A DNA stretch of 49,918 nt from an uncultured Eubacteriales bacterium (GTDB lineage: Bacteria > Bacillota > Clostridia > Oscillospirales > CAG-272), in the NCBI GenBank assembly GCA_905205065.1, contig CAJLCI010000016.1:1-49918 (forward strand), written 5' to 3'. Positions 17,140-25,948 of the stretch are shown piece by piece (within the stretch, counting starts at the first letter, position 1; the number at the start of each line of letters is the position of its first letter). The translations under genes were made by a program, and so were the position numbers. Below the pieces are notes generated by a model. That model did no database searches. It was not told the origin of the DNA and saw only the letters and a list, made by a program, of their open reading frames with translations.

Positions 17140-17931
17140 TTAACCGCACAGTTCATACCGCATTGACAGACATGAGAGTACAAAAGGAGCGGCGGTTTCG
17201 CAGCGAAGAATTCGTTGTCCGAGCCCCGCGATTAAAAGTCCGGCTTCAGAACTTTTCCGAATTTCGTCGGTACTGAAACCTCCCTCAGGTCCTATCATAA
17301 ATCTTATATCATGCGGAACCGGAGATTCTTGATTTCCGGTATGTATTCTTTCTTTTTCAAAGTCATCCAGAAGCCTGCCGAGCTTTACCGTCGGATATTC
17401 ACCCTTCTCGTCTCCCTCATAGCATACAAAACATAGCTCTCCGCCACTCATCGCCTCAACGGCTTCCTGAAGTCCGCCGATAAAAGATACTTGCGGAACG
17501 ATTCCTCTTCCGCATTGCTTAGCCGCTTCGAGTGCAATACTTTTAAATCGCATGAGTTTTTTTTCCGCATTTTCTTCTCTCAGCTTTGCGATACACCGTT
17601 CGCTTTCGAAAAATACGATTTCAGAGACTCCGCATTCTACCGATTTCTGTACTATCGTATCTGCGCGGTCACCTTTGGGCAGCGCCTGAAACAGATGCGC
17701 GCTGTACGGCGGCTCGGTTGAATTTGCCGTGCGGCCCTTTATTTTTGCCCTTACCTCCAGAGGGGTAATGCTGTCAATTACGCATGTATACTCGTTTCTT
17801 GAAAAATCGCAGAGAGTTATGCCGTCTCCGACTCGCATGCGCAGAGCAAGCGAAATATGGCGGGCGTCACTGCCGGTTATGATGGCATAACCGCCGTTTA
17901 CGGCTGTATTGTCGATAAAAAAACGCGGCAT
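17140..17931 (-). CDS. rsmE: 16S rRNA (uracil-1498-N3)-methyltransferase
   Basis: 263 aa, full length. N-terminal PUA-like part and SPOUT methyltransferase domain; the knot motifs FMIGPEGGFSTDEI and LGQRILRCETAAPFVLSCL are diagnostic. It methylates U1498 of 16S rRNA. Last gene of the heat-shock operon, in the usual Firmicutes order after prmA. AAAGG stands 13 nt before the ATG with spacer AATAGTCACAGCT. Confidence 0.95.
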   Translation of the reverse strand: MPRFFIDNTAVNGGYAIITGSDARHISLALRMRVGDGITLCDFSRNEYTCVIDSITPLEVRAKIKGRTANSTEPPYSAHLFQALPKGDRADTIVQKSVECGVSEIVFFESERCIAKLREENAEKKLMRFKSIALEAAKQCGRGIVPQVSFIGGLQEAVEAMSGGELCFVCYEGDEKGEYPTVKLGRLLDDFEKERIHTGNQESPVPHDIRFMIGPEGGFSTDEIRKSSEAGLLIAGLGQRILRCETAAPFVLSCLSMRYELCG

Positions 17932-18046
17932 AGCTGTGACTATTCCTTTCTATAATACTACAAAGTCTGATTTGACCGCAACGTTTTGAGTTTTTGCCTG
18001 CAAAATCGCTGTTTTTGACATCTTACAGCTTACTCTCCCGCGGTCT

Positions 18047-18961
18047 TTATTTTCTTGTCATCAGAAGACCTGTCCAATCGTTTTCGTGAAGCTCCTCAAG
18101 CTTGTCAAATCCCTGAGCTTCCATTGCCTGTATAACCTCTTTGCACTGAGGATCGATGATTCCGGACAAAACGATATATCCGCCGCTTTTTACAGCACGT
18201 CCGGTATCCGGCGCCATACGGAGGATAATATCCGCGGTAAGATTTGCCGTAACAATATCCGATCCGTCAGGAGCCGATGCGAGAAGGTCTCCCTCCGTGC
18301 AGAGGATTACATCAGAGACACCGTTTTTTTGGATATTCTCATTTGCGACCCGAACGGACATTGGATCGATATCATATGCGCTGACATGCGAGGCTCCGAG
18401 CTTCGCCGCACAGATTGCGAGGATACCGCTTCCTGTTCCGACATCGACGACGCGGTCTCCGGGTTTTATGATTTTTTCGAGCAAAGCTGCGCATAGACGG
18501 GTTGTCTCGTGAGTTCCGGTACCGAATGCCATACCGGGATCCATGATTATTATTACATCGTCCGGTCCGCGCTCATAAGAATCCATACGCCATTCCGGAA
18601 CAACTGTGATATGTCTGCCGATGGAAACCGGATAATAATATTTTTTCCAGTTGTCTGCCCAGTCCTCCTCGTTCAGTCCCTCAAGAGAAACGCTCACGTT
18701 CATGCCGAGATCTTTGAAACGCTGCCGCGCGAATGCCGCTGCCTCGGATGCGTTTACTTCCTTCGGTATAAATACCGAAACCGCCGCGTCGGTTTTATTT
18801 TTCAGCGAATCGTCGATAAGCTCTCCGTACATTGAATTATATTCTTCTATATCGCTGTTGTCCTCTATCATAAGATGAGAATCCAGCATCGTCATTACCG
18901 CGCTTACCTGTTCCACCTGCTCCGGCGTGCATATTGCTTTGATTTTCGTCCAGTCGCTCAT
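18047..18961 (-). CDS. prmA: Ribosomal protein L11 methyltransferase
   Basis: 304 aa. SAM-binding motif DVGTGSGILAICAAKLGA, upstream IIMDPGMAFGTGTHETT and downstream DIVTANLTADIILRM are characteristic. Trimethylates L11. It sits between dnaJ and rsmE, in the conserved Firmicutes arrangement. AAAAGG lies 6 nt before the ATG, a normal spacing in contrast to several neighbours. Confidence 0.95.
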   Translation of the reverse strand: MSDWTKIKAICTPEQVEQVSAVMTMLDSHLMIEDNSDIEEYNSMYGELIDDSLKNKTDAAVSVFIPKEVNASEAAAFARQRFKDLGMNVSVSLEGLNEEDWADNWKKYYYPVSIGRHITVVPEWRMDSYERGPDDVIIIMDPGMAFGTGTHETTRLCAALLEKIIKPGDRVVDVGTGSGILAICAAKLGASHVSAYDIDPMSVRVANENIQKNGVSDVILCTEGDLLASAPDGSDIVTANLTADIILRMAPDTGRAVKSGGYIVLSGIIDPQCKEVIQAMEAQGFDKLEELHENDWTGLLMTRK

Positions 18962-19090
18962 ATATGTCCTTTTCCGCCCGCGGGCGTTATACTTTTAAAA
19001 ATATTTTTGAAGCGATACTTCTGAAATAATATTCCGCAGGTAATACTTAGAACAAAATATTTCGGAATAAGTATTTTGAAATTATCTGTG

Positions 19091-20245
19091 TCAGGATTTT
19101 TTGTTTTTGAAAAGTCTGTCTGCGAATCTCTTTTTCTTCTGATGATTTTTGTCCGCGAAAGTATCTGCAAACTGTCTCAGCAGCTCTTTCTGGTTATTGT
19201 TCAGATTCGTGGGGGTTTCAATAACGGCCTTGAAAAGAAGGTCTCCGCGGTTTCTCGGATTGTTTATATTCGGAACGCCCTTTCCGCGCAGAGTAAAGAC
19301 TGTGCCGCTCTGTGTTCCTGCCGGAATAGTATATGCAGTTTCACCATCGAGAGTAGGCACTGTTATTTCAGCGCCGAGAGCGGCTTCTGGATATGTTACC
19401 GGAATGTCGCAGTATATATTCATGCCGTCCCGCTCGAAAAAATCATGAGGACGAACGTTTACCAGCACGAGAAGATCTCCGTTTCCTCCGCCGTTTCTTC
19501 CTGCGTCGCCCTGACCGCGGTTTGCAATCCGCTGCCCGTTGTCTATTCCCGCTGGGATCGTAACTTCCATCTTTTTAGTAACTCTGATGTATCCCTTTCC
19601 AGAGCAGTTGGAGCATGGAGTTTTAATTATCTTGCCTGTTCCGTGACAGCGTTCGCAGGACGAAGTTGTCTGAAACATGCCGAGGGCTGTTCGTTTTGTT
19701 GTTTTGACCTGTCCGCTGCCTCCGCAGTTCGGGCATGTCTCCGCGCTCGTTCCCTTCGCGGCTCCAGAGCCTGAACAGTCCGGACATTTTTCAATTCGGT
19801 TGAAGGAAACGTCCTTCTTGCAGCCGAAAACGGCTTCCTCAAAGGAAAGCGTCACGCGGCACTGTATGTCACTGCCCTGCATTGCGGCGCTGCGGCGCGA
19901 TCCTCCTCCTCCGCCGAAAATCCCTCCGAGAATATCGCCGAGGTCGAAATCCATTCCGCCACCGCCGAAGCCTCCGAAATCAAATCCGCCGAAGCCTCCG
20001 CCGCCTCCTGCGGACGGGTCAAGTCCATCAAAGCCGTACTGATCGTATATACTTTTCTTTTTCTCATCTGACAGGACGGCGTACGCCTCGTTTACTTCCT
20101 TGAATTTCTTTTCGGCTTCCTTATCTCCCGGATTCATATCCGGATGGTACTTCTTTGCCATCGAGCGGTAAGCCTTTTTTATTTCTGCGTCCGAGGCACC
20201 CTTATTTATGCCGAGTACCTCATAATAATCTCTCTTATCAGCCAT
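19091..20245 (-). CDS. dnaJ: Chaperone protein DnaJ
   Basis: 384 aa Hsp40 co-chaperone that stimulates DnaK ATP hydrolysis. J-domain with HPD in KKYHPDMNPGD (residues 35-37 region), Gly/Phe-rich linker, four zinc-finger repeats (CPDCSGSG, CPNCGGSG, CERCHGTG, CSNCSGKG) and the C-terminal substrate domain. Starts 13 nt after AAAGG with spacer AATAGTCATAACG. Lies about 140 bp after dnaK, with a hairpin in between that may reduce read-through. Confidence 0.97.
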   Translation of the reverse strand: MADKRDYYEVLGINKGASDAEIKKAYRSMAKKYHPDMNPGDKEAEKKFKEVNEAYAVLSDEKKKSIYDQYGFDGLDPSAGGGGGFGGFDFGGFGGGGMDFDLGDILGGIFGGGGGSRRSAAMQGSDIQCRVTLSFEEAVFGCKKDVSFNRIEKCPDCSGSGAAKGTSAETCPNCGGSGQVKTTKRTALGMFQTTSSCERCHGTGKIIKTPCSNCSGKGYIRVTKKMEVTIPAGIDNGQRIANRGQGDAGRNGGGNGDLLVLVNVRPHDFFERDGMNIYCDIPVTYPEAALGAEITVPTLDGETAYTIPAGTQSGTVFTLRGKGVPNINNPRNRGDLLFKAVIETPTNLNNNQKELLRQFADTFADKNHQKKKRFADRLFKNKKS

Positions 20246-20288
20246 CGTTATGACTATTCCTTTTCCATAAAATCAGTTTTAAGCACAC

Positions 20289-20323
20289 AAACAGAGGGAA
20301 AACGTTTCCAGTTCCCTCTGTTT
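20289..20323 (-). terminator. Hairpin between dnaK and dnaJ
   Basis: AAACAGAGGGAA (20289-20300) is the exact complement of TTCCCTCTGTTT (20312-20323), an 11-nt loop. The T-run on the minus strand is short, so partial termination or mRNA 3'-end protection of the dnaK message is more likely than full termination. Confidence 0.65.
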
Positions 20324-20383
20324 ATATGTTTATCCATTGCCCGGCACGGCAATAACCACGCCACGGCTGACTTTCACAAGCTT

Positions 20384-22243
20384 TTATTTGTTTTCGTCTG
20401 TTTTATCCTCGAAGTCTGCATTGTAATAAGTGTTTCCGTCGGCTCCGCCGTTTCCGCTGTTTTCGCCGGCCTGAGCTCCGCCGTCCTGCGCGCCGGTCTG
20501 AGCGCCGCCCTGCTGAGCGTAAAGCTTTTCACTTATCTTATAGAAAGATTTCTGAAGGGCTTCAGTATCCGCTTTAATATCGTCGGAAGAGCCGTTTTTC
20601 AGGGTTTCTCTCAGTTTATCCACAGCGGCGCGGACCTCGGACTTTTCATCCTCGGTTACCTTGTCGCCGAGCTCATCAAGAGTCTTTTCGCTCTGATAAA
20701 TCAAGCTTTCAGCGGTGTTTTTGACGTCGATATTTTCCTTGAATTTCTTGTCCTCTTCGGCATATTTTTCGGCGTCCTTGACAGCGCGGTCTATATCGTC
20801 CTTACTCATGTTTGAAGACGAGGTGATTGTGATATGCTGCTCTTTGCCAGTGCCTTTATCCTGAGCGCTGACGTTAACTATACCGTTCGCGTCGATATCA
20901 AAGGTAACCTCAATCTGAGGTACGCCTCTCGGAGCAGGAGCGATTCCGTCGAGTACGAAACGTCCGAGCGTGGTATTTCCGCTTGCCATTTCGCGCTCTC
21001 CCTGAAGAACGTGAATTTCAACCGATGTCTGACCGTCAGCTGCAGTAGAATATATCTGGCTCTTCTTAACAGGTATCGTCGTGTTGCGGTCGATTATTCT
21101 GTTGAATACGCCGCCGAGAGTTTCTATGCCAAGTGAAAGAGGAGTTACGTCAAGGAGAAGAAGATCCTTAACCTCGCCGCCGAGAACTCCGGCCTGCACA
21201 GCCGCGCCTATCGCTACGCACTCGTCGGGATTTATGCCCTTGAAAGGATCTTTTCCGATGAAGTTTTTAACTGCGTCCTGTACGGCGGGAATTCTTGTGG
21301 AGCCGCCGACAAGAAGCACGCGATCCACCTGATTTACATTCAGTCCAGCGTCGGAGAGAACTCTCTTTGTCGGTCCCATTGTGGCTTCAACAAGATCGGC
21401 TGTCAGCTCATTGAACTTAGATCTTGTGAGAGTAGCCTCAAAGTGTTTCGGCCCGTTTGCATCTGCGGTGATAAACGGCAGATTGATCTGCGCACTCATC
21501 ATTCCGGAGAGCTCGATCTTGGCTTTTTCAGCCGCTTCCTTGAGTCTCTGAAGCGCCATCTTATCCTTGCGGAGATCTATCCCTCCGTTTTCCTTCGCAA
21601 ATGTATCTGCGATCCAGTCTATAATGCGTTTGTCAAAGTCATCTCCGCCGAGACGGTTGTTTCCGGCAGTTGCAAGTACTTCAAATACGCCGTCGCTTAT
21701 TTCGAGGAGCGAAACGTCGAAAGTACCTCCGCCGAGGTCGTAAATCATTATCTTCTGATCTACTTCCTTATCCAATCCGTATGCGAGAGCCGCCGCCGTC
21801 GGCTCGTTTATAATACGCAAAACTTCAAGTCCGGCAATTTTTCCGGCGTCCTTTGTCGCCTGACGCTGCGCGTCCGAGAAGTATGCCGGTACGGTAATTA
21901 CAGCCTTGTTTACCTTTGTTCCGAGAAATGCTTCGGCATCTGCTTTCATCTTCTGAAGTATCATCGCAGAAATTTCCTGCGGCGTATATGCCTTGTCATC
22001 TATATTTACCTTGAAATTTGTACCCATTTCACGTTTGATTGAAATGACCGTGCGGTCGGGATTGGTAATCGCCTGGCGTTTTGCAACCTGGCCCACCATT
22101 CTTTCTCCGGTTTTTGAAAAAGCAACAACGGACGGAGTTGTTCTCGCGCCCTCCGGATTTGTGATTACAACAGGCTCTCCGCCTTCAAATACAGCAACGC
22201 AGCTGTTTGTAGTACCAAGGTCTATACCTATAATTTTTTCCAT
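20384..22243 (-). CDS. dnaK: Chaperone protein DnaK (Hsp70)
   Basis: 619 aa. Starts IGIDLGTTNSCVAVFEGG; further phosphate and adenosine motifs include IYDLGGGTFDVSLLEI and LLVGGSTRIPAVQDAV; substrate domain DVTPLSLGIETLGGVF. The C-terminus is Gly/Ala/Gln-rich and ends DFEDKTDENK. Standard GGAGG 8 nt before ATG. Follows grpE by about 170 bp. Confidence 0.98.
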   Translation of the reverse strand: MEKIIGIDLGTTNSCVAVFEGGEPVVITNPEGARTTPSVVAFSKTGERMVGQVAKRQAITNPDRTVISIKREMGTNFKVNIDDKAYTPQEISAMILQKMKADAEAFLGTKVNKAVITVPAYFSDAQRQATKDAGKIAGLEVLRIINEPTAAALAYGLDKEVDQKIMIYDLGGGTFDVSLLEISDGVFEVLATAGNNRLGGDDFDKRIIDWIADTFAKENGGIDLRKDKMALQRLKEAAEKAKIELSGMMSAQINLPFITADANGPKHFEATLTRSKFNELTADLVEATMGPTKRVLSDAGLNVNQVDRVLLVGGSTRIPAVQDAVKNFIGKDPFKGINPDECVAIGAAVQAGVLGGEVKDLLLLDVTPLSLGIETLGGVFNRIIDRNTTIPVKKSQIYSTAADGQTSVEIHVLQGEREMASGNTTLGRFVLDGIAPAPRGVPQIEVTFDIDANGIVNVSAQDKGTGKEQHITITSSSNMSKDDIDRAVKDAEKYAEEDKKFKENIDVKNTAESLIYQSEKTLDELGDKVTEDEKSEVRAAVDKLRETLKNGSSDDIKADTEALQKSFYKISEKLYAQQGGAQTGAQDGGAQAGENSGNGGADGNTYYNADFEDKTDENK

Positions 22244-22411
22244 AATATTTTCCTCCTGATTAAATAAATTTTTAATTATTTGCTGTGCATCTTATTCATT
22301 TTGCATCATGTTTTTTTAAATTCAGTTGTTATTTATACTTCTTATATGTCCGTGAGACCGATTTTTGTACCGTCGGCTCTGAACAGGGCAATGGCAGAAT
22401 AGCAGAGCTTT

Positions 22412-23260
22412 TCAATTTGCGACCTTGACCATTGCGAATCTTATCACACGCTCACCCTTTTTGTAGCCGTGCTGATATACCTCGGCTATGACGTTTTCTC
22501 CGAGACTGTCGTCCTCGCAGTGCATAATTGCGTTGTGAAGATTCGGGTCGAAAGCATCGCCCGGATTTCCGAAAGATTCGATTCCGAGCTTTTCAAGCGC
22601 GCCCGAAAACTGTTTGAGCGTCATTGCGACTCCCTCTACAATTTTGTCTCCGTCTGTATATGACGCCGCGCGTTCGAGGTTATCGGCTATTGGAAGCAGT
22701 ATTTTCAGCGCGTCCGCGTAAGCATCCGCGTACAGTCCTTCGCGCTCTTTCTGGCTTCTCTTTCTGAAGTTATCATATTCGGCGACAACATGGAGATACT
22801 TGTCGTTGAGTTCGGCGAGCTTATTTAAAATTTTGTCGGCTTCTTTCTTTGTGAGTGTGACCTCTTCCTCGGCCTTGTCCTTCCGGCCGATTTTCTTTTT
22901 GCCCTTTTCGGCTTTGCCGCCCTGTCCTGCGTCCTCTTCCGCGCCGCTTTTCTTATCGGTGTCGGCGTCCTCTTCCGCGCTTAAGTTTTCCTCATTGGCG
23001 TCTGCTTTGTCCTCCGCCGTCTTGTCTTCCGCTGTCTTGTCTTCCACTGTCTTGTCTTCCACTGTATTGTCCCCCGCCATATTAGTCTCTGTCCTATTAT
23101 TCTCCGCAGTGTTATTTCCTGCCGTATTGTCCTCAGCGAATAATTTTTCTCCCGCCTCGGTTTCAGACTCCTCGGTTGCGCCTATCCCTTCATTTTTTAT
23201 TTTATCCCAATTTTTTTCCTTGTTCTTTTCCTTTTCTCTGCCGTTCCTTTTCTCAGCCAT
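22412..23260 (-). CDS. grpE: Nucleotide exchange factor GrpE with long acidic N-terminal extension
   Basis: 282 aa from the chosen ATG, versus about 180-210 in most species. The last 145 residues are a normal GrpE (coiled coil LNDKYLHVVAEYDNFRKRS, then the beta domain with FDPNLHNAIMH and YKKGERVIRFAMVKV). The first 135 residues are Lys/Glu/Asp/Asn-rich with TVEDK and TAEDK tandem units. Two upstream in-frame ATGs (23278 and 23266) exist; 23278 overlaps the hrcA stop as TAATG but has no ribosome site, whereas 23260 follows GGCAGG by six nt. Confidence 0.92.
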   Translation of the reverse strand: MAEKRNGREKEKNKEKNWDKIKNEGIGATEESETEAGEKLFAEDNTAGNNTAENNRTETNMAGDNTVEDKTVEDKTAEDKTAEDKADANEENLSAEEDADTDKKSGAEEDAGQGGKAEKGKKKIGRKDKAEEEVTLTKKEADKILNKLAELNDKYLHVVAEYDNFRKRSQKEREGLYADAYADALKILLPIADNLERAASYTDGDKIVEGVAMTLKQFSGALEKLGIESFGNPGDAFDPNLHNAIMHCEDDSLGENVIAEVYQHGYKKGERVIRFAMVKVAN

Positions 23261-23277
23261 TTTCATCCTGCCTTTCA

Positions 23278-24390
23278 TTACTGTTTTTTACTTCGGCGCT
23301 GTGCGCTGTCATCTTCACGGAAATTCATACCGTCAGCGGATATATCGCCGTCTATCATACCGCTTATATTGCGTGAAAACTGTTCAATCATTGCGATAAC
23401 TCTGTTATACTTCATTCTGCACGGACCGATTACTCCGATTGCTCCTACTGTGCGGCCGCCGCGCATTATTTTTTTGAAAATCAATGACGACTGTCTCATT
23501 GAGCTAAGCCCGTTTTCCGAACCTATATATATATTGATTCCTTCATTTTCGCCGCGCTTTACCATATCCAGAATGTCATTTTTCTGTTCAAGCGATTCGA
23601 GAAGCCCTCCGAGCTTTTCGGGATCTGCGTATTCCTGATACTGCAAAAGATGATTTACGCCTTCGAGGCGGAGCTCGCCGTCCTCCTCTCCGAGTACCGA
23701 ATAGACCGCTTCCATAATGCGGTCGGTAATATCGCCGCAGCCAAATGCCGCGAGTCTCATCCTCAGTCTTATAATATCGGATAGTGTAATAGAATCGATC
23801 GCCCGCCCGGAAATTTCCTCGTTGAGACAGATTTCAATCTGCTCTGCCGCCGCTTCTGTAATTCCGGGAGCGCTGATATACACTGTTTTTGCGCAGTGAC
23901 GTCCGCCTGTCTCGACAACCATTACCAGGAGCATGGTGCCGCTGTCTATATGAAGCGTCTGAAACTGCAGAACTGACTCGGCGCTGAGAGAGGGGCGCGC
24001 CGTAAGCGACGCATAGTTCGTCATCATGGACATTAAGTGGCTTGCCCGGTCGAGAATTTTGTCAAGCTCGGCCGCGCGCGCTCTTACAAGCTGATTGAGC
24101 TCGCTTAGCTCGTTTGCGGTCATGCGGTAACTGTCCATAAGACCGTCAACATAGAATCTGTATCCTCTTTCCGACGGAACACGTCCTGCCGATGTATGCG
24201 GCTGTCTGAGATAACCCATCTCCTCAAGCTCAGCCATTTCATTTCTTATTGTAGCGGAAGAAAATGCAATCTGACCGCTTTGTGTCAGATATTTTGAACC
24301 GACCGGTTCGCCGCCGGAAATATAGGCGTCAATGATTGCGCGTAGAATAAGTTTTTTTCGTTCGCTCAAATCGCCCCCGCGACGTTCCAT
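23278..24390 (-). CDS. hrcA: Heat-inducible transcription repressor HrcA
   Basis: 370 aa. N-terminal winged helix (SERKKLILRAIIDAYISGGEPVG, SSATIRNEMAELEEMGYLRQPHTSAGR, shown in part) and the C-terminal GAF-like domain ending IGVIGPCRMKYNRVIAMIEQ. It represses the operon by binding CIRCE, found about 115 bp upstream, so this is autoregulation. Start uncertain: ATG 24390 has only a weak AAGAAG ribosome site and a TTG a few codons downstream (before SERKK) is possible. Confidence 0.95.
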   Translation of the reverse strand: MERRGGDLSERKKLILRAIIDAYISGGEPVGSKYLTQSGQIAFSSATIRNEMAELEEMGYLRQPHTSAGRVPSERGYRFYVDGLMDSYRMTANELSELNQLVRARAAELDKILDRASHLMSMMTNYASLTARPSLSAESVLQFQTLHIDSGTMLLVMVVETGGRHCAKTVYISAPGITEAAAEQIEICLNEEISGRAIDSITLSDIIRLRMRLAAFGCGDITDRIMEAVYSVLGEEDGELRLEGVNHLLQYQEYADPEKLGGLLESLEQKNDILDMVKRGENEGINIYIGSENGLSSMRQSSLIFKKIMRGGRTVGAIGVIGPCRMKYNRVIAMIEQFSRNISGMIDGDISADGMNFREDDSAQRRSKKQ

Positions 24391-24503
24391 CTTCTTTTAG
24401 CCACCCTTCACAGCCTTAAACACGGTGAGCAAACGGAATGCAGGGTCTGAGACTTTCTGCTGCGGTTCTGACTTACCGTAATATCGGCTTTAAAATCAGT
24501 TTG

Positions 24504-24530
24504 TTAGCACTCTCGGTTGTCAAGTGCTAA
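24504..24530. promoter_or_regulatory. CIRCE operator of the heat-shock operon
   Basis: TTAGCACTC, 9-nt spacer, AAGTGCTAA: one mismatch to the canonical GAGTGCTAA arm. HrcA binds it. On the minus strand the spacer region contains TTGACA. A better promoter candidate lies just upstream (TTGTCC, 18 nt, TATACA), which would place the operator over the transcription start, the classic arrangement. Confidence 0.95.
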
Positions 24531-24669
24531 ACACTGTATAAAATTTACCATTTTTTCCGGACAAAATCAACACTATTTTGCGTATTAAATGTTAACATTA
24601 TTTTAATTAATCTCTGTATTGGGAAGAGAGCGCCAAACTGCTTTACTTTTTTCCTTTTTTATGATACAA

Positions 24670-24802
24670 TACGTTAAAGCTGACGCTTTAACGTACAAGT
24701 TTCGTTTCGCTGTTAAGAACAGCGATTTTGCAAAGCAAAACCTCGAAACATTGCGTTGCTTTCAAAATCCCGAGAGCAGACGGAAGCTGACGCTTTAACG
24801 TA
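24670..24802. repeat. 133-bp element with terminal inverted repeats
   Basis: Left end TACGTTAAAGC (24670-24680) and right end GCTTTAACGTA (24792-24802) are exact inverted copies. Next to the left end is a second inverted copy (24685-24695), so the left side alone is a perfect 26-bp palindrome, and GCTGACGCTTTAACGTA occurs twice as a direct repeat (24679-24695, 24786-24802). A strong inner hairpin CGCTGTT/AACAGCG lies between. The right end supplies the stop codon of the HAD gene. Small size and no ORF fit a MITE-like or REP-like element. Confidence 0.6.
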
Positions 24803-25613
24803 TTTGCCCGAAAATCCGCTTTTCCGCGTCTCCGAGATCCTGAAAAATAAAATCGGGACGGCTTTGCGGAGGCGCGCAGCTTACATCGTCGGCTGAGGTT
24901 TCGCCGGAAAGCACGAGACAGGCAGTGACTCCGAAATTTTTTCCCAGTGCTATATCGGTGTAAAGCCGGTCTCCGAAAATGCACATCCGATCCCGGTCTA
25001 CGCCCGATTTTGCGGATATCATGTCAATTGTCGGCTCGTACGGTTTTCCGAGATAAACCGGCGCGGCTCCGGTTGCGGCCGTTACAAATGCCGAAACCGC
25101 ACCGCTGTCGGGAATGAATCCGTTTTCAGTGGGACAGTTGAGGTCCGGATGCGTTGAAAAATACTCAGCGCCTCTGCGAACATAAGTGCATGCTCTCTCA
25201 AGCTTGCGGTAGCTCAGAGAGGTGTCAAAGCTTGTCACGACGATGTCCACGTTCTCGTCGGCTCCGTCAGAAAGACTGATTCCGCTTTCTTCAAATTCAG
25301 AGCGCAGCTGGTCAGTTCCGACAAGATATACCTTTTTGCCGCTTCTTTCGCGGCGGAGAAACTCCGCAGTAACATCTCCCGATGTCATAATTTCGCCGGG
25401 CTGCGGTTCAAAGCCCATGCGTCCCAGTTTTTTCAGGTAAAATTCGTGTACATTTGAGGCGTTATTGGTGAAAAAGAGAATTTTTTTCCCGTTTTCTCTG
25501 AGCCGCCGGATAAAACTTACCGCGCAGTCAAAGACATTTTCTCCTAAATATATTGTTCCGTCCATATCGAAAATAAACAGTTGTTTATCGTCTGGTATTG
25601 TTTTCCGCTTCAT
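24795..25613 (-). CDS. HAD-superfamily IIA sugar phosphatase (NagD-like)
   Basis: 272 aa. Motif I FDMDGTIYLGE with the nucleophilic Asp, motif II FFTNNAS, then GKPYEPTIDMI and CIFGDRLYTDIALG with the metal-binding Asp. Type IIA cap. Acts on small sugar or nucleotide phosphates in the cytoplasm. GGAGG precedes the ATG by ten nt. The last codons and stop fall inside the right end of the inverted-repeat element, so the C-terminus may have been redefined by its insertion; the protein nevertheless has near-normal length. Confidence 0.88.
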   Translation of the reverse strand: MKRKTIPDDKQLFIFDMDGTIYLGENVFDCAVSFIRRLRENGKKILFFTNNASNVHEFYLKKLGRMGFEPQPGEIMTSGDVTAEFLRRERSGKKVYLVGTDQLRSEFEESGISLSDGADENVDIVVTSFDTSLSYRKLERACTYVRRGAEYFSTHPDLNCPTENGFIPDSGAVSAFVTAATGAAPVYLGKPYEPTIDMISAKSGVDRDRMCIFGDRLYTDIALGKNFGVTACLVLSGETSADDVSCAPPQSRPDFIFQDLGDAEKRIFGQIR

Positions 25614-25948
25614 AATATGTAAACCTCCGAATTCCTGGCTGGAAAGTCCGCTTTGTACTGCGGCCGAATTAAGACGTCTGCCCCGTAAGAAAAGGGTTTT
25701 AAAGTTGGTTTTAAAGTAGTTTAAAAATAGTGAAAATTGTTTGGAAGTAGTTTGATATTGTTTTATAGAACAGCGTCCGTTTTTCTGCTTTGGCGGGGAA
25801 TTTTTGAAAAATTTCGCATTGCCGTATTATTATACACTTATAAAGGAGAAATGTCTACCACATTTTAAAATTTTAAAGATATTTGTTTTTCTGTATAAAA
25901 TCTTTTCGCATCACATTAGGATCACATTAGGAAGGCATGGTATTTATT
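25614..25948. other. AT-rich divergent intergenic region
   Basis: Between the minus-strand HAD gene and plus-strand coaW. It is AT-rich with several AGTTTAAA-like words. I see no gene; a weak promoter for coaW may include TTGAAA at 25804 and TATTAT at 25825, but the 15-bp spacing is poor. Confidence 0.4.

Noticed and set aside
25937..25948. Upstream ATG as start of coaW (and similar ATGs at 27305, 41196 and 45892)
   Set aside because: These ATGs lie within or one base after the ribosome site; the downstream ATG has the spacing shared by other genes.
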